Shown in pieces: positions 35,048 to 47,911 of a DNA stretch of 64,000 nucleotides. Positions within the stretch are counted from its first letter, which is position 1. The number at the start of each line of letters is the position of its first letter. Location of the stretch: the NCBI GenBank assembly GCA_902728285.1, contig CACVBU010000271.1, positions 2,048,311 through 2,112,310 of the forward strand. The letters run 5' to 3'. Both the position numbers and the translations under genes were made by a program. The stretch is from Clytia hemisphaerica. Its lineage: Eukaryota; Cnidaria; Hydrozoa; Leptothecata; Clytiidae. The notes under the pieces were generated by a model. It did no database searches. It was given only the letters and a program-made list of their open reading frames with translations, and had not been told where the DNA came from.

Positions 35048-35290
35048 CAATTCAGTTCATAATTTTAAACACACCCCCCCCCATGGGCCGAAAAACCTTA
35101 CCGGCTCTGTGAGAAAGGGGTGTGCTTAAGCTATGATTGTTTTGACACCATAAAAATAATAAATAGTCGTGTTTTAATCTCTCAATTTAGCTCCACTTCC
35201 TTGGCATGGACAAGTCACCCAGTAAATGATTAAAATAGAAAAGATAAACAAATAAGTATCTTTATGGCATCCTCTGGAAATGTCATCTTT
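35048..35290. other. DNA next to the palindrome axis
   Basis: Holds a short remnant resembling the CACCCC MITE (CACCCCCCCCC near 35,073 to GAAAGGGGTGTG near 35,124), then unique DNA to the axis. No gene. Confidence 0.55.
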
Positions 35291-35531
35291 AAAGATGACA
35301 TTTCCAGAGGATGCCATAAAGATACTTATTTGTTTATCTTTTCTATTTTAATCATTTACTGGGTGACTTGTCCATGCCAAGGAAGTGGAGCTAAATTGAG
35401 AGATTAAAACACGACTATTTATTATTTTTATGGTGTCAAAACAATCATAGCTTAAGCACACCCCTTTCTCACAGAGCCGGTAAGGTTTTTCGGCCCATGG
35501 GGGGGGGTGTTTAAAATTATGAACTGAATTG

Positions 35532-36140
35532 TAACACAGCTAGCTTCGTTGCCGCCTCGTTAAAAGCATAAAATGAAACAATAGATTTTGATATACCACT
35601 TGGGAATACCTTGCTAACAACGTCAAAACTTTGACAAAAGTCTCTGTTGTTCTACTCTTCTCAAGTCTTTTATCTATATCATAACAAAGATAACAGAGGC
35701 AAAATCACCGTCAGCTTGTCAAAACTCCGACTAATATTTCTAAATTTTGACTTCAAAGTGTCTAATAATTTTAAAGTGTCTCTAATTTCGATATTCTTAT
35801 TACACAGGCTCTCAACTTTGGCAAGCTATTTTTTTCAAGTCATAAAAAAAATATTGGAGTGACAAAAGGGATTCAAAAGTATATATACACGCAGTTGAAA
35901 TTCCTGCATTTCAGAGTTGAAAATGTTGATAAAATATATTACAAACTTGTAAAAAAATTCGAAAATAATTTTATTGTACCTTAGGAGTAATGTTCAAGCT
36001 CTATCAGTCTTTTTATCTAAATAATTCAAAGAAATAAAATTATGACGGACTATTGTCGGATTTTTCATACCAATTTTCAAATACAGGCGGCAACGAAGCT
36101 CGCTTCAAAAAGATAGATGTCCAGTCGTTTATATGTTCAT
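35532..36140. mobile_element. ATGAACATATAAACG MITE, truncated, mirror copy
   Basis: Mirror of 34,440-35,047, with a few base and homopolymer differences. The 241 bases between the axis and this element mirror 35,048-35,290. Confidence 0.8.
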
Positions 36141-36998
36141 GGTATGAACAAATATTTACAAACAATATTTTTCCAGTGAGAACTCATTTATTTGATTATA
36201 GGATTTATAAATTGGAGGGTAATCTTCCACTAGGCACAAAATCTTGACTAATCCCTCCTGTTGGAGGCGGTATTACCGTTTCTGTGAGAGGGGCGGGGTT
36301 TAAAACCAAGTGTGTCTGATTCTTTGTAATTCGATTGTATTTTATATATGTTGCAATAAAATATTGTAAATTTTAAAATTCATCCAAGTAACAAACAAGT
36401 CGTAAGCGTAACAAATCTTTTTGTTCAATTTCTTTCACCCATCTCTTTTCCAAAAGCATAGTAAACTTATTGCATTTTGTCACGATTTGCAAAATTATGA
36501 GTGAGATGATAATTGTTTTTCAATGAGAATCGTCATAATGAGGATACTGCAGGAACTACTTTCCCCTATAATTTGGTGCCTTAGTTTTAATCACTTAGCC
36601 TCACGCGTCACTTTATGTGACGAAATCACTCAGTGATGTTGAGCTATTATCAGAAGAGAATTTGCAAAGCATTTATGCACGCTCACCAACAGAATGTATT
36701 TTGAAATGTCAAAATAGATTTTCAAAAGAAAGTGATTTACACTGTGGATAATATATGTTTTTGTACCAATGGAACAACTTCGATAGTAGCTGTTGGTGAA
36801 AAAGGTTTAAGGTTATCTTTTAGCTGGATATACTATAAGGGTCAAGTCTGGCTGTAAAAATCTGATCCATTTTTATAATTGTGACTCGCACATATATTAA
36901 TTTGATTTGCACTCATTTTTGGCTGGCTTCAGCACAATAAGATATGCAATCAAAATACACTGTAATAGTGAGAAACGTAGAAGAGCTGTAAGTAAGTA
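36141..36998. other. Intergenic DNA, mirror of 33,587-34,439
   Basis: Nothing beyond what the left arm shows. Confidence 0.5.
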
Positions 36999-38263
36999 CA
37001 GTATGTGGCCCCAAAACGTCGATCAAGTTTTAAATTTCTCTCAAATCTAGAGGAAAAAAGATTTTACAAAAGTTTTTGCTGCATGAGAAACTTTAACATC
37101 TCTACTTTATTTCCTGGAAGTTCTTTTTCAAAATTTTCTATTTCAACAATATTTTTCAATCGCTTAAAGATAGGTAGCTTTTTTCTAATGGCCCCCAAAA
37201 CGGAGGTTTGAAATTTTAGCGATTTCTCGAGATATCTTTAAGATATGAATACAAAATTTTGACCATAGTTTTGAAATATGATTTAGAGGGTTTTGAGCAT
37301 AAATTTACTTGATAAAATTTTTACAGTATACCCCTGGTTGTCAAAATGCAGGTTTAGGGCCCCCAAAACGGAGGTGTAGTTAAAATCAAATTATTAAGCC
37401 CAGGGGTAATAGGGGGAAAAACTATGAACATATTTGTGTTTTCCCTTAAATTTACGACCCGATGGATGTAAAATTTATGATTTTTATGAAATATTTCAAG
37501 ATTTTCGATATTGCAAAGTCCAAACTGAAAATTTAGAAATTTTCAAAAGGACAATTTTGATTTAACAACGTCTTAATCAAGTTTCTGAAAACAAATCTCT
37601 TTTGAAAATAGTTCCATTCATGTATGGAATAAGCTGTGAAAATTTTAGAAAAAAAGCTTAACTGAAACTGAAAATATTAAGCTTTAAAGATATTTTTCTC
37701 ATATATTTTGCAAAAAAATGACAGAATTTGCCGTTTTTGCTGATTCAGCGGAAAATTTTATATATAATGTTAATTTTTTGTTATGAACTAGTAACTCAAG
37801 GTGATAGGAATAGAATTCCAAGATATTTTGCTTTTTCTCATATTTAGAATTTTCGGTTTTGTCAATGCTGATTCTAGGGCTCCAAAATAATGGTTGACCT
37901 TCAAGATGCTATATCTTTTACCCAGCCTCTAAAGTCACAGATGTATTTGCATTTTCTGAACGGTATTTGGTGTAGAAAGTTTCCTATACCCCGTTTTCAT
38001 AACTTATTTTCAATATCCAAGGAGCTGAGTGAGTTATATGCAATTTTTATCTAATTTTGGTGTTAGAATATTTCCTTTAGACGCAAATATGTTATTTTGA
38101 ATCTGTCTCAAACCAGCAAAAACATGCTCATTTTTAAGTATAACCATCATTCTTTCAAAATAAACAAAAATCGTTTAATTCTGATAAATCTACAAGTCAG
38201 AATCTTCATTTTAATGAAAACCTCCGTTTTGGGGGCCGTCTCCGTTTTGGGGGCCATATACTG
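36999..38263. mobile_element. CAGTATATGG-type MITE copy 2, mirror
   Basis: Mirror of 32,323-33,584, three bases longer. Confidence 0.85.
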
Positions 38264-38390
38264 TAAAGAGCTGCATTGTAAGGGTCCAATTTTGATAGCC
38301 ATTTTTGTGGTGGCAAATATGCCGTCGTTTAGAAATTGAGTGCCCCCTGGGTGTATACCGTTGTACATGAAAAAAGTTGCTTGGAAAGAA

Positions 38391-38688
38391 CACCCCTGTC
38401 TCAGTGCCCCGGTAGAACTTTTTCCCTCAGTGGGGATGAAAATTTCTATCAAAATGCCACTGGGGATAGAAAATCTATTGTTTCCAGCTCGAAAATTCCA
38501 GTGGGGATGGTTTTGGAGTGCAATTTTTTACATTCAGTTTTCAATGGGGATAAAATCATAAAGCAATTTTGAAGTGGGGTTGAAATTGTAGGATATTTTT
38601 TCCACCGGGGACGATTTTTTATCCTATTTTTCCACCGGGTTGGGGGTCCACCGGGGTGGGGGTCCACCGGGTCTGTGATACAGGGGTG
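38391..38688. mobile_element. CACCCCTGT-type MITE, mirror, with longer GC block
   Basis: Mirror of 31,912-32,195, but 14 bases longer, mainly because the GGGGTCCACCGG block near 38,640-38,670 has an extra unit. Confidence 0.8.
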
Positions 38689-38718
38689 TGAAAGACTTTC
38701 CCAATATATTATAACATA

Positions 38719-39924
38719 CAGTATGTGGCCCCCAAAACGTCGATCAAATTTAAAATTTCTCTCAAATCTAGAGGAAAAGAGGTTTTACAAAGATTTTTTT
38801 TTGCTGCATGAAAAACTTTAAACATCTCTATTTCAACAATAGTTTTTCAATCGCTTAAAGATAGGTAGCTTTTTTCTAATGGCCCCCAAAACGGAGGTTT
38901 GCAATTTTAGCGATTTCTCGAGATCTCTTTAAGATTTGAATACAAAGTTTTGACCATGGTTTTGAAATGTGATTTAGAGGATTTTGGGCATAAATTTATT
39001 TGATAAAACTTTTACAGTATAACCCCTGGTTGTCAAAACACAGGTTTGGGGCCCCCAAAACGTAGGTGTAGTAATAAGGGGAAAAACTATGAACATATTT
39101 TGTGTTTTCCCTTAAATTTATGACCCGATGGATGTAAAATTTATGATTTTTATAAAACATTTTAAGATTTTCGATGAATTTAAAGTCCAAACTGAAAATT
39201 TAGAAATTTTCGAAATGACAATTTTGATTTAACAACGTCTTAATCAAGTTTCTGAAAACCAATCTCTTTTGGAAATAGTTCCATTCATGTATGGAATATG
39301 CTGTGAAAATTTTAGAAAAACAGCTCAACTGAAACTGAAAATATTAAAGGTATTTTTCTTCTACATTTTGCAAAAAAATGACAGAATTTGCCGTTTTGGC
39401 TGATTCAGCGAAAATTTTTATATGTAGTATTAATTTTTTGTTATAAACTATTATTTCAAGCTGATAGGAATGGAATTCCAAGATGTTTTGCTGTTTCTCA
39501 TGTTTAGAATTTTCGGTTTTATCAATGCTGGTTCTAGAACCCCAAAATAACTGGTTGACCTTTAAGATGCTATATCTTTTACCCATCCTCTAAAGTCACA
39601 GATGTAACTGCATTTTCTGAAAGGCATTAGGTGTAGAAAGTTTCTTATACCCCATTTTCATAACTTATTTTCACTATCAAATGAGCTAGAGTGAGTTATA
39701 TGCAATTTTTATCTAATTTTGGTGTTGAAATATGTCCTTCAGACACAAATATGTTATTTTGAAGCTGTCTCAAACCATAAAAAACATGCTCATTTTTAAG
39801 TATGACCATCATTCCTTCAAAATAAAAAAAATCGTCTAATTCTGATAAATCTACAGGTAAAAATTCTCATTTTAATGACGATATACGTTTTGGGGGCCGT
39901 CTCCGTTTTGGGGGCCATATACTG
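38719..39924. mobile_element. CAGTATATGG-type MITE copy 1, mirror
   Basis: Mirror of 30,676-31,881, of equal length overall, with compensating small indels (for example a longer T run near 38,800). Confidence 0.85.
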
Positions 39925-40022
39925 TATCTAACAGAAGAAAGGGTAATATTGGGGAGTTGGAGATTTTGTGGGACATAAATCCTAGACACAGGAGAAAGTG
40001 CAATATCCCCTTGATTTAGTGA

Positions 40023-40217
40023 AGCATCTACCAAAGTCAGATATATTCCTCCATCCACATGCAGGATCCCAAGCTGTTTAATTGCCTGCCGAAAGCAATA
40101 AGAAATATTGCTAACTGCACTAAGGATGCCTTCAAACGTCAACTTGATAAATTCCTGTCACCCGATAAATTCTCAAGTCATTTTGTATTTAGAGCATCAC
40201 ACCCTCTATTTTTATAA
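40023..40217 (+). pseudogene. LINE ORF2 C-terminal fragment, mirror
   Basis: Mirror of 30,383-30,577, with the same frame and TAA stop at 40,215. A UTR-like tail runs to 40,477. Confidence 0.65.
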
Positions 40218-40477
40218 GAACCGGCACAATTTTGTTGAGGATTCGCTTTTCTTATTTCTTATACATTTATTGTCTCAAATTTTTCTTGTCCTGTTTTAAT
40301 TTTGGGTCTATTTTTACAGCTTTGACCCTTTACTTATCCCAAAAAAACAGCCATTCTAGGCTGAGGGATGTTCTTAAGTTGTTCTTATTTTTTTGCATTT
40401 TGAGCCTCGTTGTTCTTTCAAAAGAGTATTATCGCAGCTTGATTATAGTTTTCATCTATGCACGTAATTGTTGTATA

Positions 40478-40682
40478 CACCTTTTCGACCGCAGCCGCTA
40501 ATTGCTACGCGGCTATTTTTTTTTTGTCGGTTTTACCACCCTAAAACCATCCCAGTCTTTGTTTCACACCTATAGACAATAGAAAAAGTTGTAAGGTGTA
40601 AATAAAGGATTGGACCGAATTTAGGGGGATGATTAAATAATAAAGCGGCACGCCTGACTGCGCGACTACGGTCGAAAAGGTG
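40478..40682. mobile_element. CACCTTTTCGACCG MITE, mirror
   Basis: Mirror of 29,925-30,122, seven bases longer (GTTGTAAGG stretch near 40,590). TA flanks kept. Confidence 0.8.
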
Positions 40683-41288
40683 TATTGCTTAAAGCTTTAA
40701 CTACCTGGCTCGTTGTAAATATGTAACCGAATGTCCTGTTTTTTTTTGTTTTTTTTTTGGCTATAAATGTTACAAGCACTGATAGGTACCGATAGGCGTA
40801 TAAATATATAAATTTACTTTATGAGTTTCAGAAGACACTTTTGCCAACAAATTTCCCATTAAAACCCAGCTGGTAACTTGTCCAAAAGCAATATATGAAA
40901 TGAAAAGGTAGAATTATAAAATTTGCATGTCCAACCCCTACAATAACGACTGCTTGAAAAATCCCCATAGTATCTTGGAAAAATTCACAAGTAATCTCAC
41001 AACAGTTCGTCTATTCTTCACATTTAAGGATGTGGCAAATTTGACGTTCTGGCTTGGCTATTCAGTCAAAATATTCAAAAGTGCGTTGCCATTTCCTTGA
41101 AAAAGAAAGCAAAAAGCAACAGGGTTTCGATGCTAAAGTTTATGATTGGTGTTAAATATTGGTGCGATTGTTTTGTGTTTTAGCCAATCAGTGTGCTCAA
41201 AAGCTCATTTATTCATCGTAAATCTGAATGAAAAAGATCAGAGCAGTGCGCAAACCCCGGTATATTCTTTTAAAGAGTCGTGGTTTTT
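40683..41288. other. Intergenic DNA, mirror of 29,321-29,924
   Basis: Nothing further seen. Confidence 0.5.
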
Positions 41289-42060
41289 AGAGCGACCGTA
41301 GCGCAGTTGTAGAGTATCCGGCTACGTAAGGTTGTGGGTTCAACTCCCGCAGCCTACCAAAAATTTTCAAAATGGTACTTGATGCCTCTCTGTCTGCTTG
41401 ATGCTCAGCAATTAAGATTTAGCGGCCGAAGACCTGATTTTAGCGGCCGAAGACCTGAACTAACGGCCGAAGAATTGATTTAACGGCTGGAAGGCCTGAA
41501 TTAACGGCCGAAGACCTGAATCAACAGCCGAAGGCCTGATTTAGCAAGTCACCGGCCAATTACCTGATAGATAAGTTAGGGTCAGTTAAATTAGCTTGAA
41601 CCATTCGGCATAGAGTCAGTTGCAATTGCCAGTGGTGAGTGTAGTGATATTGAAGAAAAAGATGGGTAGTTCGAGACGAGTTATTGGCATTAATTTTCAT
41701 TCTTCTTTTAACTTAATTTACTTAATTTGTTTTCAATACTACTATTTCTCATTGAAACATCATATAAAAATCTTGATTTAATTTATAAAAAAGATTTATA
41801 ACAAATTTCCACAATTCATTTTCTCCAGGTCTTCGGCCGTTAAAAAGGTATTCGACCACTGCATAAAGTCTTCGGTTTTTAATTCAGGTTTTCAGCCACT
41901 AAATCAGGTCTGCGACCACTAATTCAGGTCTGCGTCCGCTGACGGAAAAAACATCTGCAGTGGCCTCCTCCCCTACCTTGGGGTAGATAGCTATCGAAAA
42001 AGGAGCCTTCGGGTCGCCTCCGACTGTGGTCGCAGATTTACTTACTTAGAGATCACACTT
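41289..42060 (+). mobile_element. Split SINE with inverted minisatellites, mirror
   Basis: Mirror of 28,553-29,320: tRNA-like head about 41,289-41,418, minisatellites about 41,419-41,545 and 41,824-41,942, SINE tail to 42,060. Confidence 0.65.
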
Positions 42061-42185
42061 TTCAGTGAAGAAAAGTAAATTCTCTTATTCAATAATTCAC
42101 GTTAAACTTGCAGTTTTTTATCATGAACTTTATTTCATTTTTTTCCTGTTTAATTTTAGAGCTGTAAGTCTAGTGACATTTAAAG

Positions 42186-42536
42186 ATGAAGATTAGACAT
42201 TTTCAAAGACTAGCTGTTTTGGCTATTATGTTACAAAGCTTTGGGAATGTTGTCGGCAACATTGGTAACGACTTAATCATCGGAGCTTGTAAAGAAAAAG
42301 CCTCATTAGATTGCAACAAAATGGTGTCTCAAAATCCAGACCTTGATTACAGAATGTGCTGGGAAAAGAAATTCGCATTGTGCTACTCAGCATGGAAACA
42401 AGTTATCAAGGGAACCAATCGAGATAATGTGTTTTGTGTAATGGTAAAGAAACAAGACATCGTGATATGTTATTTTGATGAAAATGAACATACAGTTTGT
42501 GTTGAAGTGGTCTATGAAGTCGAAGAATGCATTTGA
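42186..42536 (+). CDS. A2 mirror copy, small secreted eight-cysteine protein
   Basis: The encoded 116-aa protein is identical to that of 28,071-28,421: signal peptide, all eight cysteines, VVYEV-x2-C end. The upstream pyrimidine tract with TTTTAG is also present (about 42,140-42,160). If the palindrome is an artefact, this is the same gene as A2 seen on the other strand; if real, it is a perfect second copy. Confidence 0.75.
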   Translation: MKIRHFQRLAVLAIMLQSFGNVVGNIGNDLIIGACKEKASLDCNKMVSQNPDLDYRMCWEKKFALCYSAWKQVIKGTNRDNVFCVMVKKQDIVICYFDENEHTVCVEVVYEVEECI

Positions 42537-43569
42537 AAAATTCGTTTGACTTATTATAAGGTTTATATGAGGTGAAGGTTATAAGAAAATGTGTGATTTG
42601 TGTATAATTCCGGGAAGGAGGTGTGTAGACACTTAACGATATTTTTTACAGTTTGATATTACCGGGGTAGGGTATTTTACACAACCCTGAATAACTTTTG
42701 TCCTAGTTGATATTTTTTGAACCAAATTTGGAAACGATTTTGCTTACCACTATATAAACCCATATTTAAACCCATAGAAAAAAATTTCGATTCGTTGACG
42801 TCATCTAATCTGTGATAACGTCATCACGAAATGACAACTGTCATCTAACCGATACTCAGATAAACATTAATTGAAAACGATCTAGAAAAGATCTTTAGGC
42901 CTGTTTGAAAGGTACTGGAAAGGTCTATAACATATTGCCGATTTTTTGGTATTATATACCATAAATTTTAAATCCTAAAATTTGCTTTATCCTATTCGTA
43001 TTAAGGGGGGCTATTTCTGTTCGGGGATGAAACTAATGCTAAGAGCTCCTGAAATAATAGAGCTTTTGGCATGAAATTTCTGTAAATTCGTTTATTCAGC
43101 TTAAAAAAAAATTGACACCTAAAACTTTCACACCTTGAGCATGATGATATTTCTGACAGTAAGGTGTCACAAAAATTGACAGGTTTCTATTAACAAATTC
43201 ATTTTTTATGTCAATTATATCTTTTAAATCGTGATTTTATTAAATATTATTTTGGGATAAGATAAGCATCTTAAGACTCAGGGAACTTTTATCTAAAACC
43301 TTTGTTAGAATACAATAGCTATCAATATTAAGAACAAAGGAATTTCTCGGATTTTACTCATAAAATTACGCTATTAGACAAGGACCTTGCGTGCCAAATT
43401 TCATCCAAAAAGCCTCACTAGATCAAAAGTTAAGGGGTCGTACAGTAACAGCCCCCTAGTTTTGAGCCGCCCCTTAAAGCCTAGTATAAATATGGCTAAG
43501 ATGAGTAAAATGTACTAAAGAATAATGACATTATCATTTCTTGAAAATTTGTACACTAAATTTTGATTA
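42537..43569. other. Intergenic DNA, mirror of 27,043-28,070
   Basis: Contains the mirrored TGACGTCA site near 42,798. No gene. Confidence 0.5.
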
Positions 43570-43828
43570 CCTTAAGTGGGTAAATTTTGGCAGGGATTAA
43601 ATTTGGCGAATTTGTACGAATTTTTTTCAAAATAGAAATTCTAATAGAATATGTATTTCTTAGTAAAATATCACGCATTTTTTAGTTTAGCAGAGACCTT
43701 CCCACTCGCCAAATTAAATCCACATAAAATTTTACAATATTGAGCATTCGCCAAATTAAATCCCCACCAAAAATCGCATTTCGGTCATTCGCCAAATTAA
43801 ATCCACGCCAAAATTTATCCACTCAAGG
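43570..43828. mobile_element. 259-bp MITE, mirror
   Basis: Mirror of 26,784-27,042, with equal length and TA flanks. Confidence 0.8.
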
Positions 43829-44868
43829 TATCTGAAACCTGTGAAAATTTGAAGAAACTTGGATATACCTAATTTTGGGTGGTATAAAATACCTCCTGAT
43901 AGAAATAAGGCTAAGTTAATAATATACTGTGGGTGGGGCTCTGTGTGGGTATGTTTTTTAGAATTTAGATTCTAATGTGCAATGTGAGAGTCGATATGCA
44001 AGACTATGTGTACTGATCGGAAACAGAAGTTATTGCATATTTTGATTATTTTTTACCTTTAATTCAAAAATCTCAATAAATTTTATATCTGCACTGTAAG
44101 CACCATATATTTTTTCAGCTTTTAAATTGTCAATAATTGGTTGGTTACCGGTAGATAACCCGATGAAAAAGATTGCTGACTTTTCTTTCAAGTTTCCTTC
44201 CCTTTTTAAACCGACTATTGTCAACACAATCCATGCAAAAATTTATCAATATTGTCTTCTGCGGCACTGACCATATTCTTTGCCATTGAAATCTTACTAG
44301 CCAGGCCCCGGTGAAAACTGAGGTGAAAAATCTCATGTAAATTCACATCATCTCTGACATTCAGAGACCTGGAAATCAGAGCCGATAGTGAAATTTCACC
44401 TTTTGAACGCACGCAAGCAGCTCGAATTTTTGCGTAATGTACGTAAATTAAGTCTAATGAGTGACCCCCGTCTTTGTGTTTTCAGGTTTAGAAACTTGAT
44501 TAGTAAGTCTATATGAGATATCTTTAAATTTCATCAAATTTTGATCGAAAATTTGAATGGCAAGAGGTTGGGCTCTGACCATAGTGATTTTTTCATAATT
44601 GCCATGTACAAAATATAGACTTCTGCCTGATGTAGCCAACAAAACTATGACAACTTATACATTTTTCTGTCAGGCCAACTATTAAATCTGAAAATTTTAA
44701 AATTGCAGTGAAAAAATATGATGAAGAAAAGAAATGAAGACTTGTGCAAAGAGCAGTATTTCAACTTTGAAGACCTTATTATTTTCGGCGAAAAAAGAAC
44801 ATTTTGAAAAAGATTTTGCGTTAGAAAGTAAAAAATAAGAAAAAGATTTGCAGAAAAGTTTTGTTTAA
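43829..44868. other. Intergenic DNA, mirror of 25,744-26,783
   Basis: No gene supported. Confidence 0.5.
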
Positions 44869-45260
44869 CACGGCGATCTTTGATTGGATTAATCGGATTT
44901 AAATGTCCTTGTTTTAGCCAACTTTTAGGAAATTAAATGAGAAGAAATGCTTTCTTTTTCTTTTATCCTTTAGAGGACAAATATAAGTACAACTTTCCTA
45001 TCCGGAATTATCTTGATTCCGATTTAGAGGGATCTCAACCGGGATGAGGACGGGATAGAGGGATCTCTCGAAAACGAAAGTGCCCAATAACTGGTGAACA
45101 GTTTTATGTATCAAAAAACCTTTTGTCCTACTTTTACATTGCTATAAGGAGACTTTATATACCAAATTTCATTTCCTTATGAGCACTACTTAATGAGATA
45201 CAAGGGATATTAGCCAAAATAATCCCGATTTTACAAAAGTTCCAATGAAAGATCACTGTG
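44869..45260. mobile_element. 392-bp MITE, mirror
   Basis: Mirror of 25,352-25,743, with equal length. Confidence 0.8.
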
Positions 45261-46774
45261 AAAAGCCATTTTGTTCCCGAATCTTGAAAATGTTGATTTT
45301 TTGATACATCAATTTAAAAACTTTTTCAAGATTTTGACCGTTTTTTGACCATTTTTAGTCAACGAGTGATCCAAGAACCTCCAAATTTGGCCTTGCCTTA
45401 CTTGATTCTGTCTTCCAGCAAATTAGTTTGAAGTTTTACAACTGGGCACCTTTCTATCATTCAGGCAGGTCCACGCAGCTTTAATTTCCCTTACCTTACT
45501 CAGCTTTAGTTACCCCCCTTAGCCACACCACCCCGCCCTTCCTATATCGGGCGGCGCCGAAGGCACCTAAAAAAAGAGGAGACTCTATGTAAGCTATCCA
45601 ACGAGCTATGAGCAAGCTTCAAACTCCATCTGCAATCATGGTCGAAATAGAATGAGAATTCCGGTTATTTTAACGTTTTTCAAGAATTAAAGTTCTGGCG
45701 AGAAAGTCGATTTTGGGCTATCTCTTTAACTTAATGGAATATTTCAATTTGGGAGGGGTTGGCAGACTTCCAGGCTATATTCTGAGCCTTATTGGACTAT
45801 TTTTAAGTCTAGTGTTAAAACTCAGAGTTAAAACTCTACCCTTCAAACCTACTTTAGAGCATTTACAAATTGATTGTGGTTTCAAAACTTCCCAGTGGAT
45901 TTCCCTTTTTTCTCAAATATTACGACCATGATTGTAGATCCGGAGATATAAGCCTTTAAAGTTGAACTAGCGATTTTATTTAAAAAACTTAGAAAAAAAT
46001 GACAATGGCAGTTAAAGAGTTAAAAGTGTCAAGGAACCAAAAACAAAAGTTCTATCTTGAAATCCCTTAACAAATTTTCGGACCTTAGTCAGAGCCAATA
46101 CAATTATCGGATTTCTAAAGTTTTTTAAGGAAATTGAAACATGTTACCCCAAAATTGAGGTAACTCACGGACGGTAATATTAAACAAGAAAACGCGTCCC
46201 CTATACCAAAAATAATCTTTGGGGTGCGCGCAGCCTACATTCATCTATGAGATCTGGTACGAGATATTTGAAAATATTCAATTATTGCTTGTTTTTTCAT
46301 GTTGTGCGCAACTGGCTTTAAAGGAATGAAAAAAGCGTTCAGTGAAGTGCGCTTTGAATGTTGAAAAAAAGCTATTTGCTGGAATGCACCCTTTAACGTT
46401 TATTGTTGATTATCAATACGTTCACGGGTCATTCATAGAGAGATACTTGCTAATATATAAATCGACGGTAAGACGGAATTCACACCCTTTATAAGACTGA
46501 TAGTTTTCCACTTCATCTCTATTATAATACTCTCATTATATTCTTGGAATATAATGTTCTCCAGTCAATATCTTTATTCTTCTTTTTATCTTTATTCTTC
46601 ATCATTTATATCCTCACATATGAAATTGGGACGAAAATTGTTCCTTTTTATATATAGGAAGTTAGCGAATATCTTAAATTGAATGAATAAAATGGTGCAA
46701 GGGATTTTGTTAATAGCTTTTACCTGTCCGTATAGCTACCGCCATCGAACAAAAAAATTAACGAAAATACATTC
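45261..46774. other. Intergenic DNA, mirror of 23,839-25,351
   Basis: No gene supported; differs by a few bases from the left arm (for example CCACACCACCCCGCC near 45,524). Confidence 0.5.
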
Positions 46775-47042
46775 CTAATCCTGCCTCAAAGCCCCGGTGG
46801 AACTTTTTTCATTAGCAGGGATAAAAAATTCAAATTGAAATCCCAATGGGGATAGAAAATCTATTGTTCAAAGCTTAGAAAATCTAGTGAGGATTGTTTT
46901 GAAGTGTAATTTTATGAAGATTGAATTTCGAATGGGGATGAATCAAGTCAATTTCCAGGTTATTTCACCACCAGGGACGAAATTTTTGGCAAATTTTCCA
47001 GGTGGGGCTGGGTCATCTCAGTGGATTTTTGATACAGGGGTG
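46775..47042. mobile_element. CACCCCTGT-type MITE of inner unit, mirror
   Basis: Mirror of 23,571-23,838. Confidence 0.7.
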
Positions 47043-47057
47043 TGAAATTCTATCTTA

Positions 47058-47234
47058 TAATGGAGTCCCTATAACTTGAACACGTATGGGGAGTAAAAAT
47101 TTATTCGAGTTAACGAATTTTCGAGTTATGGAGTAAGGTTTATAAGACATTGTTAACTGAAAGGACTATAAAAAACTTGTTCGAGTTAAGTTGAAATTCG
47201 AATTATAAAGGATCAAGCTAAAGGGACTCCACTG
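47058..47234. mobile_element. pogo/Tc1-like MITE of inner unit, mirror
   Basis: Mirror of 23,380-23,555. Confidence 0.75.
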
Positions 47235-47449
47235 TAGCTCAAGCCAATCGCTTTTCCATGTGTAATTAAAAGATGCTTAAAAATCATTCAAATTATGAAA
47301 TAAGTCTTGTTTTGCATGTACGTTTGTACAATCATAATTTTAACACTGATAATTGACGAAGAAATTTTGATCGATTTTATAAATCAGTAACTTGCCATAT
47401 GACCTATATGGATTAATGTCTGTCAGATGTACAATTTTCCGAAGGTCAA

Positions 47450-47457
47450 TATAAATA
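47450..47457 (+). promoter_or_regulatory. Candidate TATA box of B2 mirror copy
   Basis: TATAAATA 110 bases before the ATG at 47,567; mirror of 23,157-23,164. Confidence 0.35.
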
Positions 47458-47566
47458 TCAAATAATCATATAAATTAAATTAGTATTTCAGAATTGGTTC
47501 AAATAGATCTGGAGTTCAATGAAAAAGGGCGATTCTTCCTAAAAGATAAAACGGAAAGGAGATAAA

Positions 47567-47911
47567 ATGTCTTTAAAACTGAATTTAGTTTTTCTGCTAT
47601 TTGTATCATGTCTTCTTGTCGATGCTACAGTAATTAACTATCCAACTCAAGCAATTGAAGCCGTCTGTAAAGAGCAAGCAAGTGTATATTGCATTGGCAA
47701 TGGACGAGCAACATCTTCACCAACTCTTTTCAGCCAATGTTGGAACGATTGGTTTGATCAATGTGTGGACTTTTATTATAGACATGGCCAATTTCATCGG
47801 GGTGACTCAAATTGCATTTCTCAAGACCATTCAATTGACGTCTGTTATCAAAATGAAGCAAAAGTTGAAGTCTGTGTGATGGTCGTTTATGAAGTATTTT
47901 TATGTCAATAA
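47567..47911 (+). CDS. B2 mirror copy, small secreted eight-cysteine protein
   Basis: Encodes the same 114-aa protein as 22,701-23,045, with signal peptide 1-20 and eight cysteines. The leader just before the ATG lacks two bases (TA) present in the left arm, so the 25-residue upstream frame seen there is not shared. That supports the ATG at 47,567 as the true start. AATAAA overlaps the stop. Confidence 0.75.
   Translation: MSLKLNLVFLLFVSCLLVDATVINYPTQAIEAVCKEQASVYCIGNGRATSSPTLFSQCWNDWFDQCVDFYYRHGQFHRGDSNCISQDHSIDVCYQNEAKVEVCVMVVYEVFLCQ

Larger units (their letters stand above)
11761..35290. repeat. Left arm of the 47-kb palindrome
   Basis: The whole arm is repeated in inverted order at 35,291-58,865. 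Paired coordinates sum to about 70,581 at the axis and 70,626 at the ends, so the right arm is about 45 nt longer over 23.5 kb. Copy-specific substitutions of each tandem unit are kept across the axis. The differences noticed are mostly homopolymer or short-repeat length changes. Confidence 0.97.
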
